NCBI GenBank assembly: GCA_964424985.1
Contig: CAYRKQ010000001.1
Coordinates: 1 to 64,000 of the forward strand
From: CAYRKQ01 sp964424985
GTDB lineage: Bacteria; Patescibacteriota; Saccharimonadia; Saccharimonadales; UBA7683
Reading direction: 5' to 3'
DNA length: 64,000 bases
Each line of letters opens with the position of its first letter. The first letter of the stretch is position 1. Below are positions 1 through 8,063 of the stretch, in pieces. Both the position numbers and the translations under genes were made by a program. The notes under the pieces are model-generated. The model did not search any database. It had not been told where the DNA came from and saw nothing but the letters and a program-made list of their open reading frames with translations.

Positions 1-2
1 TC

Positions 3-470
3 AAACCGAGTCTAGTCACACTAGTAGAACTAGTGGCTTACCTTGGGGGGAGTTATGAGCTGGTATGTACCGAGACCACTGGTCATGCCGAAGTAGTCAA
101 GCTTGAATTTGACCCAAACGTCATTGAACTTAATACTATTCTTGATATTTTCTGGGCTATGCATGATCCAACCACCCGGAACCAGCAGGGCAGTGACGTT
201 GGCACGCAGTACCGTTCGGCAATCTACTATACAAACGATGCCCAAAAACAAATTATTGACGATTCAATTAAAAAAACCGCTAAGAAACTCTGGTCAAAAC
301 CCCTTACCACCGAAATCAAACCCCTCGACATCTTTTGGCCTGCCGAAGACTACCACCAAGATTACTTCAATAAAAACCCCGAACAAGGCTACTGCCAAAT
401 CATCATCAACCCTAAACTAGCAAAGTTTAAGAAAAAGTTCGGGCACCTCATAAAGCAAGTTGACTTATAA
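3..470 (+). CDS. msrA: Peptide methionine-S-sulfoxide reductase MsrA, 5' truncated
   Basis: Reduces methionine-S-sulfoxide in proteins. The frame is open to the window edge, so the N-terminus with the catalytic GCFW cysteine lies outside. Visible are the family blocks TTGHAEVVKLEFDP, HDPTTRNQQGSDVGTQYRS and AEDYHQDYF, with a late cysteine in GYCQII that could act as a resolving residue. Between the YLGG block and the SYELVC block the usual few residues (NPxYE-type spacer) are missing, so a small deletion or an assembly fault near the edge is possible. The stop codon overlaps the -35 box of the next gene. Family assignment is sure; the true start is not visible. Confidence 0.9.
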   Translation, partial: KPSLVTLVELVAYLGGSYELVCTETTGHAEVVKLEFDPNVIELNTILDIFWAMHDPTTRNQQGSDVGTQYRSAIYYTNDAQKQIIDDSIKKTAKKLWSKPLTTEIKPLDIFWPAEDYHQDYFNKNPEQGYCQIIINPKLAKFKKKFGHLIKQVDL

Positions 471-488
471 ACACGTATATTGTAATAT
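460..488 (+). promoter_or_regulatory. Sigma-70-type promoter of the 497 gene
   Basis: TTGACT (460-465), a 17-bp spacer and TAATAT (483-488). The predicted transcription start is within a base or two of the ATG at 497, so the mRNA would be leaderless. The -35 box overlaps the msrA stop codon. Confidence 0.7.
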
Positions 489-496
489 AAACCATT

Positions 497-1429
497 ATGT
501 CCTCAAAACAGACTCGGCTATCGGATCGTAGGCGATCGTATCAAACAGCCTTACGAGACACTGGTAAGAATGTGTCAGTGTTTATGCATAATTTAAGGGG
601 TATCCACCATAATTCCAATGCTCTCGAACACTTTGCCGATAAGAGCAGGAATGGTGGTGATCAAATTGAACTAATGGTAGCTGAGTGTCTCATAGAAGCA
701 GCTCTTCTTAGTGCAGATGATAATCAGATTTTACGATGCAGTGATAAAGCAAATACTCGTCTTGCTGGATTGATTGAAAAGGCCGACACTTTTAGTATTG
801 TGTCATCAGATATGATACGAGCACGAATCCTTAATGCATATCAACCATTCTTTGGCATGCTTGCACTGACCAAACAGTTACCACCCCCCCCAGTAGGTAG
901 ACGAGTATACAATGACCTTACCGATGTAGGATCAGACGTTTCCAGTAACTGGGGTTCATACTACAAAGAATTCCGTCAGCAAGGAGAGTCGTTGAATGGA
1001 ATAGGATCAGAACTCACTACGCTACTTTTACTTCAACGCTTTACAGTGCAACAGGTAGGAGACGGTTCATGGTGGCCCGCGCCAACCACCATTAGCGACG
1101 CTAGGCTTGATCGAGGGGGAGGAGCTCAGAATGGTAATTGGGACATAAATTGCTTTACGCAACTTGAAGACTTGCCAGAGCTGTCATATAAACTTGAGGT
1201 AAAATCATCAGAGGCAGCTAAACAGCGGTCGAGAACTTATGATGACGATATAGCGGTTGTATCACTACGAGAAGATGTGCTCACAAGCGCGAAAGGCAGA
1301 CCATGGGGAGTAAGCAGTGCTTTATCACTCTTTGAGCATGAACAACAGGGGGCAACTACCTATTGTCGACACCCCGGCGACGTACTAAATGCAATGTCTG
1401 GTCGATTACTAGACGCGCTCGATCAATAG
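497..1429 (+). CDS. Unknown protein with a PD-(D/E)xK nuclease-like motif
   Basis: 310 residues, not assigned to a family I recognise. No signal peptide or membrane segment. The C-terminal half holds a candidate restriction-endonuclease-like core: D216 in GNWDINCF, then E234-V-K236 in YKLEVKSS, preceded by a helix around E172 (GIGSELTTLLLLQRF) and followed by a conserved-looking strand DDDIAVVSL. That spacing fits the D-(x)n-ExK pattern of PD-(D/E)xK nucleases. The N-terminal half is helical. The gene stands alone between msrA and tRNA-Leu, has its own consensus promoter and no Shine-Dalgarno. The nuclease reading is an inference from one motif; a domain with no nuclease activity is equally possible. 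Confidence 0.6.
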   Translation: MSSKQTRLSDRRRSYQTALRDTGKNVSVFMHNLRGIHHNSNALEHFADKSRNGGDQIELMVAECLIEAALLSADDNQILRCSDKANTRLAGLIEKADTFSIVSSDMIRARILNAYQPFFGMLALTKQLPPPPVGRRVYNDLTDVGSDVSSNWGSYYKEFRQQGESLNGIGSELTTLLLLQRFTVQQVGDGSWWPAPTTISDARLDRGGGAQNGNWDINCFTQLEDLPELSYKLEVKSSEAAKQRSRTYDDDIAVVSLREDVLTSAKGRPWGVSSALSLFEHEQQGATTYCRHPGDVLNAMSGRLLDALDQ

Positions 1430-1510
1430 ATAAGCCAGGTGGTGGGCGAGGAGAGAGTTAGCACTTCGCTTCTTCAGAGTACGAGCGCTCAAGACATCTC
1501 AACTTACCAA

Positions 1511-1535
1511 TTTAAAAACCATCCCGAAGGATGGT
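1511..1535 (-). terminator. Rho-independent terminator of tRNA-Leu
   Basis: On the minus strand a 7-bp stem ACCATCC/GGATGGT closes a TTCG tetraloop and is followed by TTTTTAAA. It lies 9 nt beyond the encoded CCA end of the tRNA gene. Confidence 0.85.
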
Positions 1536-1543
1536 ATTCAAAT

Positions 1544-1628
1544 TGGTGGGCGAGGAGGGACTTGAACCCTCAATCCGTTAGGAACACGATTTTGAGTCGT
1601 GCGCGTATACCAATTCCGCCACTCGCCC
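1544..1628 (-). tRNA. tRNA-Leu (anticodon CAA)
   Basis: Minus-strand cloverleaf with acceptor GGGCGAG/CTCGCCC, a D-arm GGCGGAATTGGTATACGC, anticodon stem CACGA/TCGTG enclosing loop CTCAAAA (anticodon CAA, reads UUG), a long class II variable arm and a T-arm with GGTTCAAGTCC. The 3' CCA is encoded. A possible -10 box TATAGT lies at 1686-1691 on the same strand. Confidence 0.95.
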
Positions 1629-1823
1629 GCGTCAGAGTTTACGTTTCTGTCTCGTTTTGCCTCAGGGCAAAAGCTTCAACCTAAAACTATACTCTTCCTT
1701 TCAATTTAACAAAGTCACTTTCGTTTTGTTTGTTAAATTGGTTCTCGATAAGCATAGCTTTCGCTTACCTGAAAATAATTGTACACTATATGTAGTAGAC
1801 TGCGTAAGTTCTACAGGAATTTT

Positions 1824-3008
1824 ATGGATGAAAATAATGATCAAAGTAAATGGCTCGAGAAACCCACGAACAGTGGACCGCCTATTCAGTGGCCTATTAA
1901 CTCGCACCAAATGGGGGATGACGCCAAGTTAGCGGCAGAGCTCGCCCGTAAGCAAGTTGAGCGAGCACATGCCGCAGGTGCCCCACGACACGTGCAGCCG
2001 TTGCCACCCACCCAGCAAAACCCAGATCAGCCACAACCTCCTGAATCAGCTGGCCAACCGCACACCATGCATGGCGAAGAGTTCGACTGGCCAACTTATC
2101 ACCGTGCCTGGCAGCATTATTATCACCGCTATTTTTATCAATACTATGCTAACTGGTGGCTGCAGCAAAAAGCCTACCAGCAGGCTACGCAGCAAAACGC
2201 ACAGGAGCAACCACCAGAAACGCAGGACGAGGTTAAAAAACGCTTGGCCGCTGAAACCAGAGCCAAAATTCGCACCACCATTACCACCCAAGCAAAGAAA
2301 GTAAAATCGAGCAACCACTTCAAGCCAGTCATTGCCGGACTCACTGCTGGTCTCCTTTTCCTCTTTGTTAACTACAATCAAGTCATGGTCGGGGCAGTAA
2401 AGCAGTACGTCGCACCCGGCAGCGTCGTTACCACCCCCGTGATTATAGAACCCAATATTAACGGGAAGGTGAGTAAGGAACCACGACTCATTATTCCAAA
2501 GATCGGCGTCGACGTCCCCGTGGTGTACGACGAACCTAAAGTTGATGAACCCAGTTACCAAAAGGCTCTGGAACGCGGCGTGGTGCGGCTTGGCAACACC
2601 GCCAACCCTGGTACCAACGGTAACGTGGTGATTGGCGGGCATTCGAGTAATAACGTCTTTAACGCCGGCGGCTACAAGTATGTGTTCGTTAATTTAAAAC
2701 GACTTGATAAAGGCGATGTCTTCTACCTGAACTACAACGGTCAGCGCTACACCTACAAAATTACCGTGGCCAAAAAAATTATCACACCAACAGATGTATC
2801 AGCCTTAGCTTCGACCGGCAAACCTGTTGTGACCCTCTTTACCTGTGACCCGCCTGGCACAAACGTCAACCGCTTGATTGTACAAGCCGAACAAGTTGAC
2901 CCTGACCCCAACCAAGCCACTGCTCAGGATAAAACCGTGAAGGTTAACGAGGCCAACCCGTTGCCAAGCGTGGCGCCCAGTATCTGGGATCGACTGTTTA
3001 ACCGCTAG
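1824..3008 (+). CDS. Membrane-anchored sortase, probably class E-like
   Basis: Transpeptidase that would attach LPxTG-type proteins to the cell wall. Start ATG 1824 is chosen for AGGA at 1815-1818; an upstream in-frame start lacks a signal. Residues 1-160 are a long cytoplasmic region rich in Gln, Pro and aromatic residues (HRAWQHYYHRYFYQYY, 94-108). A single membrane segment spans about 167-187. The extracellular sortase barrel follows with catalytic H273 (IGGHSS), C341 (TLFTCDPPG) and R350 (NVNRLIV). The long N-terminal tail is unusual. The one visible sorting signal in the window is LAQTG (gene at 50678), and LAxTG is the known signal of class E sortases, so the pair fits. It ends 4 nt inside the converging PEGA gene. 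Confidence 0.92.
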   Translation: MDENNDQSKWLEKPTNSGPPIQWPINSHQMGDDAKLAAELARKQVERAHAAGAPRHVQPLPPTQQNPDQPQPPESAGQPHTMHGEEFDWPTYHRAWQHYYHRYFYQYYANWWLQQKAYQQATQQNAQEQPPETQDEVKKRLAAETRAKIRTTITTQAKKVKSSNHFKPVIAGLTAGLLFLFVNYNQVMVGAVKQYVAPGSVVTTPVIIEPNINGKVSKEPRLIIPKIGVDVPVVYDEPKVDEPSYQKALERGVVRLGNTANPGTNGNVVIGGHSSNNVFNAGGYKYVFVNLKRLDKGDVFYLNYNGQRYTYKITVAKKIITPTDVSALASTGKPVVTLFTCDPPGTNVNRLIVQAEQVDPDPNQATAQDKTVKVNEANPLPSVAPSIWDRLFNR

Positions 3009-4414
3009 TTAACCACCATGGCGCTGGCCTGCAAATTTGCCTTTGAGCCATCTTTTAAGAAACGGTAGCTTGTTTTGTAGTCATGAGAAAACAGCAGTGT
3101 ACCGACTGATGTTTTTAGTAGTTCGTATCTGTTCTTACCATCAAAATCCATTAACTGTGTGTTGCCGTCTTTACTTCGTACCAAGAGGTGATGCGAATCT
3201 GCCCAGACAATTTCAGTGGCTTCTTTTGAAACACTAAACTGAAATTTGCGGTCATAAAACAGATCATAAACCGCCAGTTGCGTGCCACTCACCGCCAATA
3301 CAAATTGTGAGTTATCACTAAAATTAAGGAGCTCAACGTTTGCCAGCGGTAACGAAGCATACGGTAACTGCTCTTCAAGCACCGGTGCACTGACGGGGTT
3401 GCGGTATATTGTTACTCTTTTTTCATCAGGTAGTTGCAGTGCCAAATAGTGGGCACCGTCATACGCAGCGTAACGCGACCAGGCAGCGCCTTTCTTGTAG
3501 GTTGTTTTGTGAACAATAGTAGCTTTGCCGTCCTTTAAAATACCGGCCTCGAGCGTCTTTTTGTTGCGGCGTACAAAGCTCAGCGTATCCTTGCCAAAAG
3601 GAGCGTACTGCACCACGTCAGAAATGAGCGTCTTCACTTCACGCTGCGCGATCTCATACTGCCGCACATTACTGCCTTCACGGCCATACAGACTGTTTAC
3701 TTCAGTACCGCGAAAATGTGGGTCAGCCGGTGTCGTGTTAAACAAGCTGGTGATATCAATAGATTCTTGTGGCTTCTCAACATCAACTCTCAGCAAGCGC
3801 ACCGTTTTATCTGCCAGCGTTTGATTGACTAACACAAACCGATTGTTAAGCGACCACTCTACAACTTGTAGCGAACCGGCAGTAAAACCAGAAGGGACGG
3901 CAAGTGTTTTAACAACTGGCTTCTGCGGATCAAGCTCAATAAGCTGTAGCAACGCCTCCGTCCGTTGATGGGTTAACACTCTTTTGTGATCGAGTGATTG
4001 GCTGGCCATATCTGGCAATGGCAGTTGCGCAACATTTTCTGGCTGCAGGGTTTCTGGCACGAGAAGGGGATAGTGGATATTTTCAACAGCTGAAGTTTCA
4101 ACTTCAACATTTTTTGACCACCCCCGATACTTATCTCTTTTTAGTTCAAGCTTATAGTCGCCAACAGGGAGCACAAACCGGCTCTGAGTTTCGTCATTCT
4201 TATCTTCGCCATTTAAGAAAACGCCGGCCGAGACAGGCTTTGAATCAACCAGCAGAAGGCCGCTGCGAATAACTTCGCCATTGCGAGCTACCCGATACCC
4301 CAGCGCAGCGTACAAAAGCACAGCCGTTGTTACCAGTGTTAATACACACAGAAGACCATAGCTTACCACTCGTAAAATGAGTTTTTGCCGTTTCTTAAAA
4401 TTAACGCGATGCAT
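3005..4414 (-). CDS. PEGA-domain membrane protein
   Basis: 469 residues with an N-terminal membrane segment (about 12-36) followed by an extracellular part. Residues about 53-115 match the PEGA domain pattern (LLLVDSKPVSAGVFLNGE ... LPVGDYKLELKRDKYRGWSKNVEV), a beta-sandwich found in surface proteins. The remaining 350 residues look like a beta-propeller-type repeat region (recurring short strands such as RFVLVNQ, SQFVLAVSG, HHLLVRSKDG), which would suit a wall-associated scaffold. A -10 box TATTAT at 4423-4428 lies 8 nt from the ATG, suggesting a leaderless message. It converges on the sortase with a 4-nt overlap. The propeller call is an inference. Confidence 0.8.
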   Translation of the reverse strand: MHRVNFKKRQKLILRVVSYGLLCVLTLVTTAVLLYAALGYRVARNGEVIRSGLLLVDSKPVSAGVFLNGEDKNDETQSRFVLPVGDYKLELKRDKYRGWSKNVEVETSAVENIHYPLLVPETLQPENVAQLPLPDMASQSLDHKRVLTHQRTEALLQLIELDPQKPVVKTLAVPSGFTAGSLQVVEWSLNNRFVLVNQTLADKTVRLLRVDVEKPQESIDITSLFNTTPADPHFRGTEVNSLYGREGSNVRQYEIAQREVKTLISDVVQYAPFGKDTLSFVRRNKKTLEAGILKDGKATIVHKTTYKKGAAWSRYAAYDGAHYLALQLPDEKRVTIYRNPVSAPVLEEQLPYASLPLANVELLNFSDNSQFVLAVSGTQLAVYDLFYDRKFQFSVSKEATEIVWADSHHLLVRSKDGNTQLMDFDGKNRYELLKTSVGTLLFSHDYKTSYRFLKDGSKANLQASAMVVN

Positions 4415-4514
4415 ATAACTCTATAATACCACTTGAACAATGTGCCGGCGACGCGTAGTATAAAAGAATAAACCATAAACTTTTTCTAACAAAGCGAGTG
4501 AGGGAAGAAAGAGC

Positions 4515-5555
4515 GTGAGCACAAAAAATGTCATTGAAATTAACGGCAAGCACTACGATGCTCGTTCTGGCAAATTAATGAAGCCTGGCGGCGCTAAACA
4601 GACCCCTGCGACGCAGCAAAAGCCTTCAGTCAGAAAATCGGTTGACGGTTTTGGACCAGTTTCACGAAACCGCCACAAGCCGGCTGGCAAAAAAACAGCA
4701 CCAGTGGCAGTGAAAGCAACCGAAACTAAAAAGCAACCTGCTAGTCGCAAAGCACACCAGCCAGCACCTCATTTAAAAACTCGTGCTCAAAAAGGGCAAA
4801 CCCTGCATCGTCGCGGCCGTTTGATGCCAACGCTGACGCCAGCGAAAGAAACAATCCCACCCAGTATTGCTAAAAAAGACAGTCAAGGCCAGCGTCTTGA
4901 ACGAGCGCTTAAAGTTTCAACGAGCTCCATTGTCAGTCGCTTTGGCTCATCAAAACCTGGTAACGATATTGCACCACCAGTTGTTAAAGAAGCATCAAAG
5001 CCCGCAGCAGCATCTCAACCTACGCCAGCTACCGATACACAAGCAGTCGGCAAAGCCTCTAAACAGACTTCCAAGCCGCGGCATAAACTCAAGAAACACG
5101 CCTCTTTAGCAGCCTACGCTACCACCGCACTGGCCACGCTTGTGCTTGCCGCTTACGTGACCTATTTAAACATCCCGTCGGTTTCTATAAAGGTGGCTGC
5201 CTCGCAAGCTGGCTTTAATGCCAGTCTACCAAGCTACAAACCAAGCGGCTATAGCTACCGTGGCCCCGCGCAGTCGGCACCCGGTCTTGTCACGCTCACT
5301 CTTAGTTCCAGCAGTGATGACAAGACGCTCAGCCTTGAGCAACGTCCGACCAACTGGGATACGCAGGCCGTGAAAGAAAACTATATTGCAACCCAAACTG
5401 ATACCGAACCGTTGGTCTACCAAAACCAAGGGCTGACAATTTATGTCTACGACGGCAAAGCCAGCTGGATAAACGGTGGGAAACTTTTCACCCTCAACAC
5501 TAACGGCTCCCAACTAGGCGTCGACCAAATTCTCAAACTCGCCGCCAGCGTGTAG
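4515..5555 (+). CDS. Membrane protein with DUF4367-like extracellular domain
   Basis: 346 residues, GTG start supported by AGGGA about ten bases upstream. A short N-terminal motif (VIEINGKHYDARSGKLM) precedes a basic, Ala/Pro/Lys-rich disordered stretch to about residue 190. One membrane segment (196-218) leads to a C-terminal domain of about 125 residues beginning SLPSYKPSGYSYRGP and containing LTLSSSSDDKTLSLEQ and GLTIYVYDGKASWINGG, a pattern like DUF4367 (anti-sigma or lipoprotein-type domains). The role is unknown; the topology suggests a basic cytoplasmic tail and an external sensor or binding domain. It is divergent from the PEGA gene and lies just upstream of gltX. Confidence 0.7.
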   Translation: MSTKNVIEINGKHYDARSGKLMKPGGAKQTPATQQKPSVRKSVDGFGPVSRNRHKPAGKKTAPVAVKATETKKQPASRKAHQPAPHLKTRAQKGQTLHRRGRLMPTLTPAKETIPPSIAKKDSQGQRLERALKVSTSSIVSRFGSSKPGNDIAPPVVKEASKPAAASQPTPATDTQAVGKASKQTSKPRHKLKKHASLAAYATTALATLVLAAYVTYLNIPSVSIKVAASQAGFNASLPSYKPSGYSYRGPAQSAPGLVTLTLSSSSDDKTLSLEQRPTNWDTQAVKENYIATQTDTEPLVYQNQGLTIYVYDGKASWINGGKLFTLNTNGSQLGVDQILKLAASV

Positions 5556-5585
5556 ATATCTCTGCACTTTGTTACAATAGAACAG

Positions 5586-7055
5586 ATGAAGCAACCAGTA
5601 CGCACTCGATTCGCACCCAGCCCCACTGGCTATTTACACGTCGGCGGTATTCGCACGGCACTTTTTGCCTGGCTGGTGGCTCGTAAAGCGGGTGGTCAAT
5701 TTATTTTACGTTTGGAAGATACCGATAAAAAACGAGAGGTGAAAGGCTCAGCCGAACACTTAATAGAAAGTTTGAAGGCTTTGGGGCTTGAATACGACGA
5801 AGGACCCGACAAACCACGCAACGAAACATCCGTCGCTAGCAGCCCACATCAACCCGGCCCGTATCAACAAAGTAAACGCTTAAAAATTTATAAAACATGG
5901 GCAAAAACACTTATTGAGAATGGTCGTGCCTATGCCGACCCATATACACTCCAGGAAGTGCAGACTTTCCGCGAACAGGCGGTGAAAGAAAAAAAACCGT
6001 TCTTATACCGCAACCATCGTCCAGAAAATCCACCCGTCTGGGATGGATCGCAGCCACTAAGATTTAAATCTGATCCAAAAAAATACGCCTGGCATGACGA
6101 AGTCATGGGAGATCTACAAACTGGCTCTGAAGTGATTGATGACTTCATCCTCATCAAATCAGATGGATACCCAACATATAATTTCGCTCATATAATTGAC
6201 GATATGCTCATGGACATTACCCATGTAATCCGTGGTCAAGAGTTTTTGGCGAGCATGCCTAATTTTCTTAACTTATACGAGGCTCTCGACATTAATCACC
6301 CCGTCTTTGCAACTGTCCCACATATACTAAATCAACAAGGTAATAAAAAACTAAGTAAGCGTGATGGGGCTAAAGACGTGCTTGACTACATACGTGAAGG
6401 TTATTTGCCCGAGGCGCTCGTTAGCTTTATTGCTACCCTCGGCTGGAACGACGGTACCGAGCAAGAAATCTTCACAGTTGAAGAATTAATAAAGAAGTTT
6501 GGCTTAGACAGAGTAGGCAAGAGTGGCGCTCATTTTGATGAACGCCGCCTCAACTGGACCAACGGCCATTTTATTCGCGAACTGAGCCTTGATGATCTTT
6601 ACAAGAGAGCTGAAAGCTACTGGCCTGATGAAGCAACTGGATCAGATGAAACCTATAAAAAGCAAGTCCTGGGGCTTGTGCAAGAACGGCTGAAATATCT
6701 CGGCGAGCTGCCCGAACTGACAAGATTCTTCTTCGTTGAACCCGAGGTTAATCTTGATCTCATCTCGCATAATAAACAGCTCAAAAAAGTTGAAAAGACC
6801 CGTCTCAAAGAACTCTTACGGATCAGCCTAAGCGAACTCGAACAAAGCGATTTCACCATCACGGATATTCAAGCCCGGCTTAACCGCCTCCTCGAACAAA
6901 CTAACGAAAAACCCGCCGTGTTATTTAGTATCATCCGCATTGCCACCACCTGGGCACCAGCCAGCCCCGCCCTGGCCGACACCCTTGCCGTTCTTGGCAA
7001 AGAAACATCGCTCATGCGCATAAAAACCTCAATTGAAACTATTGAAACGGCCTAG
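5586..7055 (+). CDS. gltX: Glutamyl-tRNA synthetase
   Basis: Charges tRNA-Glu (and possibly tRNA-Gln) with glutamate. Class I signature PSPTGYLHVGG at 11-21 (HIGH-type motif) and KLSKR at 255-259; 489 residues is the normal length. After EYDEGPDKP an extra stretch of about ten residues (RNETSVASSPHQ) precedes the conserved GPYQQSKR, an insertion in a surface loop. A -10 box TACAAT (5573-5578) lies 7 nt before the ATG and there is no Shine-Dalgarno, so the mRNA is probably leaderless. The cognate tRNA-Glu lies at 10477-10551 on the other strand. Confidence 0.97.
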   Translation: MKQPVRTRFAPSPTGYLHVGGIRTALFAWLVARKAGGQFILRLEDTDKKREVKGSAEHLIESLKALGLEYDEGPDKPRNETSVASSPHQPGPYQQSKRLKIYKTWAKTLIENGRAYADPYTLQEVQTFREQAVKEKKPFLYRNHRPENPPVWDGSQPLRFKSDPKKYAWHDEVMGDLQTGSEVIDDFILIKSDGYPTYNFAHIIDDMLMDITHVIRGQEFLASMPNFLNLYEALDINHPVFATVPHILNQQGNKKLSKRDGAKDVLDYIREGYLPEALVSFIATLGWNDGTEQEIFTVEELIKKFGLDRVGKSGAHFDERRLNWTNGHFIRELSLDDLYKRAESYWPDEATGSDETYKKQVLGLVQERLKYLGELPELTRFFFVEPEVNLDLISHNKQLKKVEKTRLKELLRISLSELEQSDFTITDIQARLNRLLEQTNEKPAVLFSIIRIATTWAPASPALADTLAVLGKETSLMRIKTSIETIETA

Positions 7056-7099
7056 CTTGTCACCATGCAATGCCGCAATTATTTGGTATAGTACATGAA

Positions 7100-7882
7100 A
7101 TGAAAGATACGCAGTTAATTGATTTGTTTCAGCACGCGCGGAGTGATAAGAGCCTGGCGGTGATTGAGGGGGCACAGGCGCTGAAACATGCGACACGCTT
7201 TGGGGCTGATGTGCAGGAATATATCACATGTGATATAGAGTTGTTGCAACAATTGCTTGCAGAACTTGCCGAAGATGTTAGAGATATTATTTTATCAGAG
7301 GTAAAACAGGTGAGTGAGGAAATGTTCAGCAAGCTCAGCCCACAGCCACCGCGCACCAAAGTGATTGCTCTTGCTAAAAGAAGAGTGTGGAGCGAAAAAG
7401 ATATCGACTCAAAAAAACCGATTATATTTTTAGAAGACCCACGAGACCTAGAGAACATTGGAGCTGTGATTCGCGTGAGCGCAGCGGCAGACGCTGGGGC
7501 GGTCATCATCAATGGTTCAGCCGACATCTGGCATCCGGCAGTAATAAGAGGTGCGGCCGGTCTTCACTATGCCATCCCGGTCTTCTGTCATCTCGATCCG
7601 CCGCGGCGGAAGAGATCTGAGTCAGAATTAAAAACAGATCTTTCGGCTGCACTTCGTTTCGCTCAAGATGACAGACAAAAAATCTCCCTCGACCCAACAG
7701 GGGAAGACATCGCCGGTGCATCTATTCCAAAGAATGCTATTCTCATCTTTGGCACCGAACGTCACGGCATTAGCAAAGCACTCCTTGACTCATCAGATCA
7801 AATCGTCCGCCTACCAATGAAAAAAGGGGTAAGCAGCCTAAACCTCGCCACCTCTGTAGCCGCCACGTTATATAGATTGTAG
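7100..7882 (+). CDS. SpoU (TrmH) family RNA 2'-O-methyltransferase with an in-frame repeat insertion
   Basis: Likely methylates a ribose in rRNA or tRNA. The C-terminal SPOUT domain shows LEDPRDLENIGAVIRVSAA, ILIFGTERHGIS and the knot motif LPMKKGVSSLNLATSVAATLY. The N-terminal part (LAVIEGAQALKHATRFGADV) is the substrate-binding region of this family. Start 7100 is preferred over the in-frame ATG at 7070 because TATAGT at 7087-7092 would give a leaderless mRNA from 7100. Residues about 162-192 (HLDPPRRKRSES ... RFAQDDRQK) are encoded by a 90-bp palindromic repeat inserted in frame between a core strand and the following loop. Confidence 0.92.
   Translation: MKDTQLIDLFQHARSDKSLAVIEGAQALKHATRFGADVQEYITCDIELLQQLLAELAEDVRDIILSEVKQVSEEMFSKLSPQPPRTKVIALAKRRVWSEKDIDSKKPIIFLEDPRDLENIGAVIRVSAAADAGAVIINGSADIWHPAVIRGAAGLHYAIPVFCHLDPPRRKRSESELKTDLSAALRFAQDDRQKISLDPTGEDIAGASIPKNAILIFGTERHGISKALLDSSDQIVRLPMKKGVSSLNLATSVAATLYRL
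7585..7674. repeat. GTCAT-type palindromic element inside the SpoU gene
   Basis: A 90-bp element with perfect 9-bp terminal inverted repeats CTGTCATCT/AGATGACAG. It contains the inner palindrome CCGCCGCGGCGG and an AGATC(T) pair. Its length is a multiple of three and it has no stop in the reading frame used, adding 30 residues to the protein. Confidence 0.85.
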
Positions 7883-8050
7883 AGCCTAGTTCTTAGATCT
7901 TAGAGTTGCCCAGCTGGCCAGGTATACTATCTGTTAACTTCCCATCAATAAGAAGAGAGGCTTTCTATTAAGCTTTGAGCTGCTGCAGGACTCTGAAAGC
8001 TATCCATTTTTCTAAGATCTAAGCTCTACAATCTAAGATCTAATTTGTGG
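7883..8050. repeat. Intergenic tract with AGATCT-word repeats
   Basis: Holds degenerate repeats of the word TCTTAGATCTTAG and its complement TCTAAGATCTAAG at 7890-7906 and 8010-8044, flanking about 100 bp without a gene. The next gene's -10 box follows directly. Confidence 0.6.
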
Positions 8051-8063
8051 TATTATAAGCATT

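Noticed and set aside
1439..1684. Plus-strand ORF after the 497 gene
   Set aside because: It runs through tRNA-Leu in antisense; typical spurious ORF over a tRNA.
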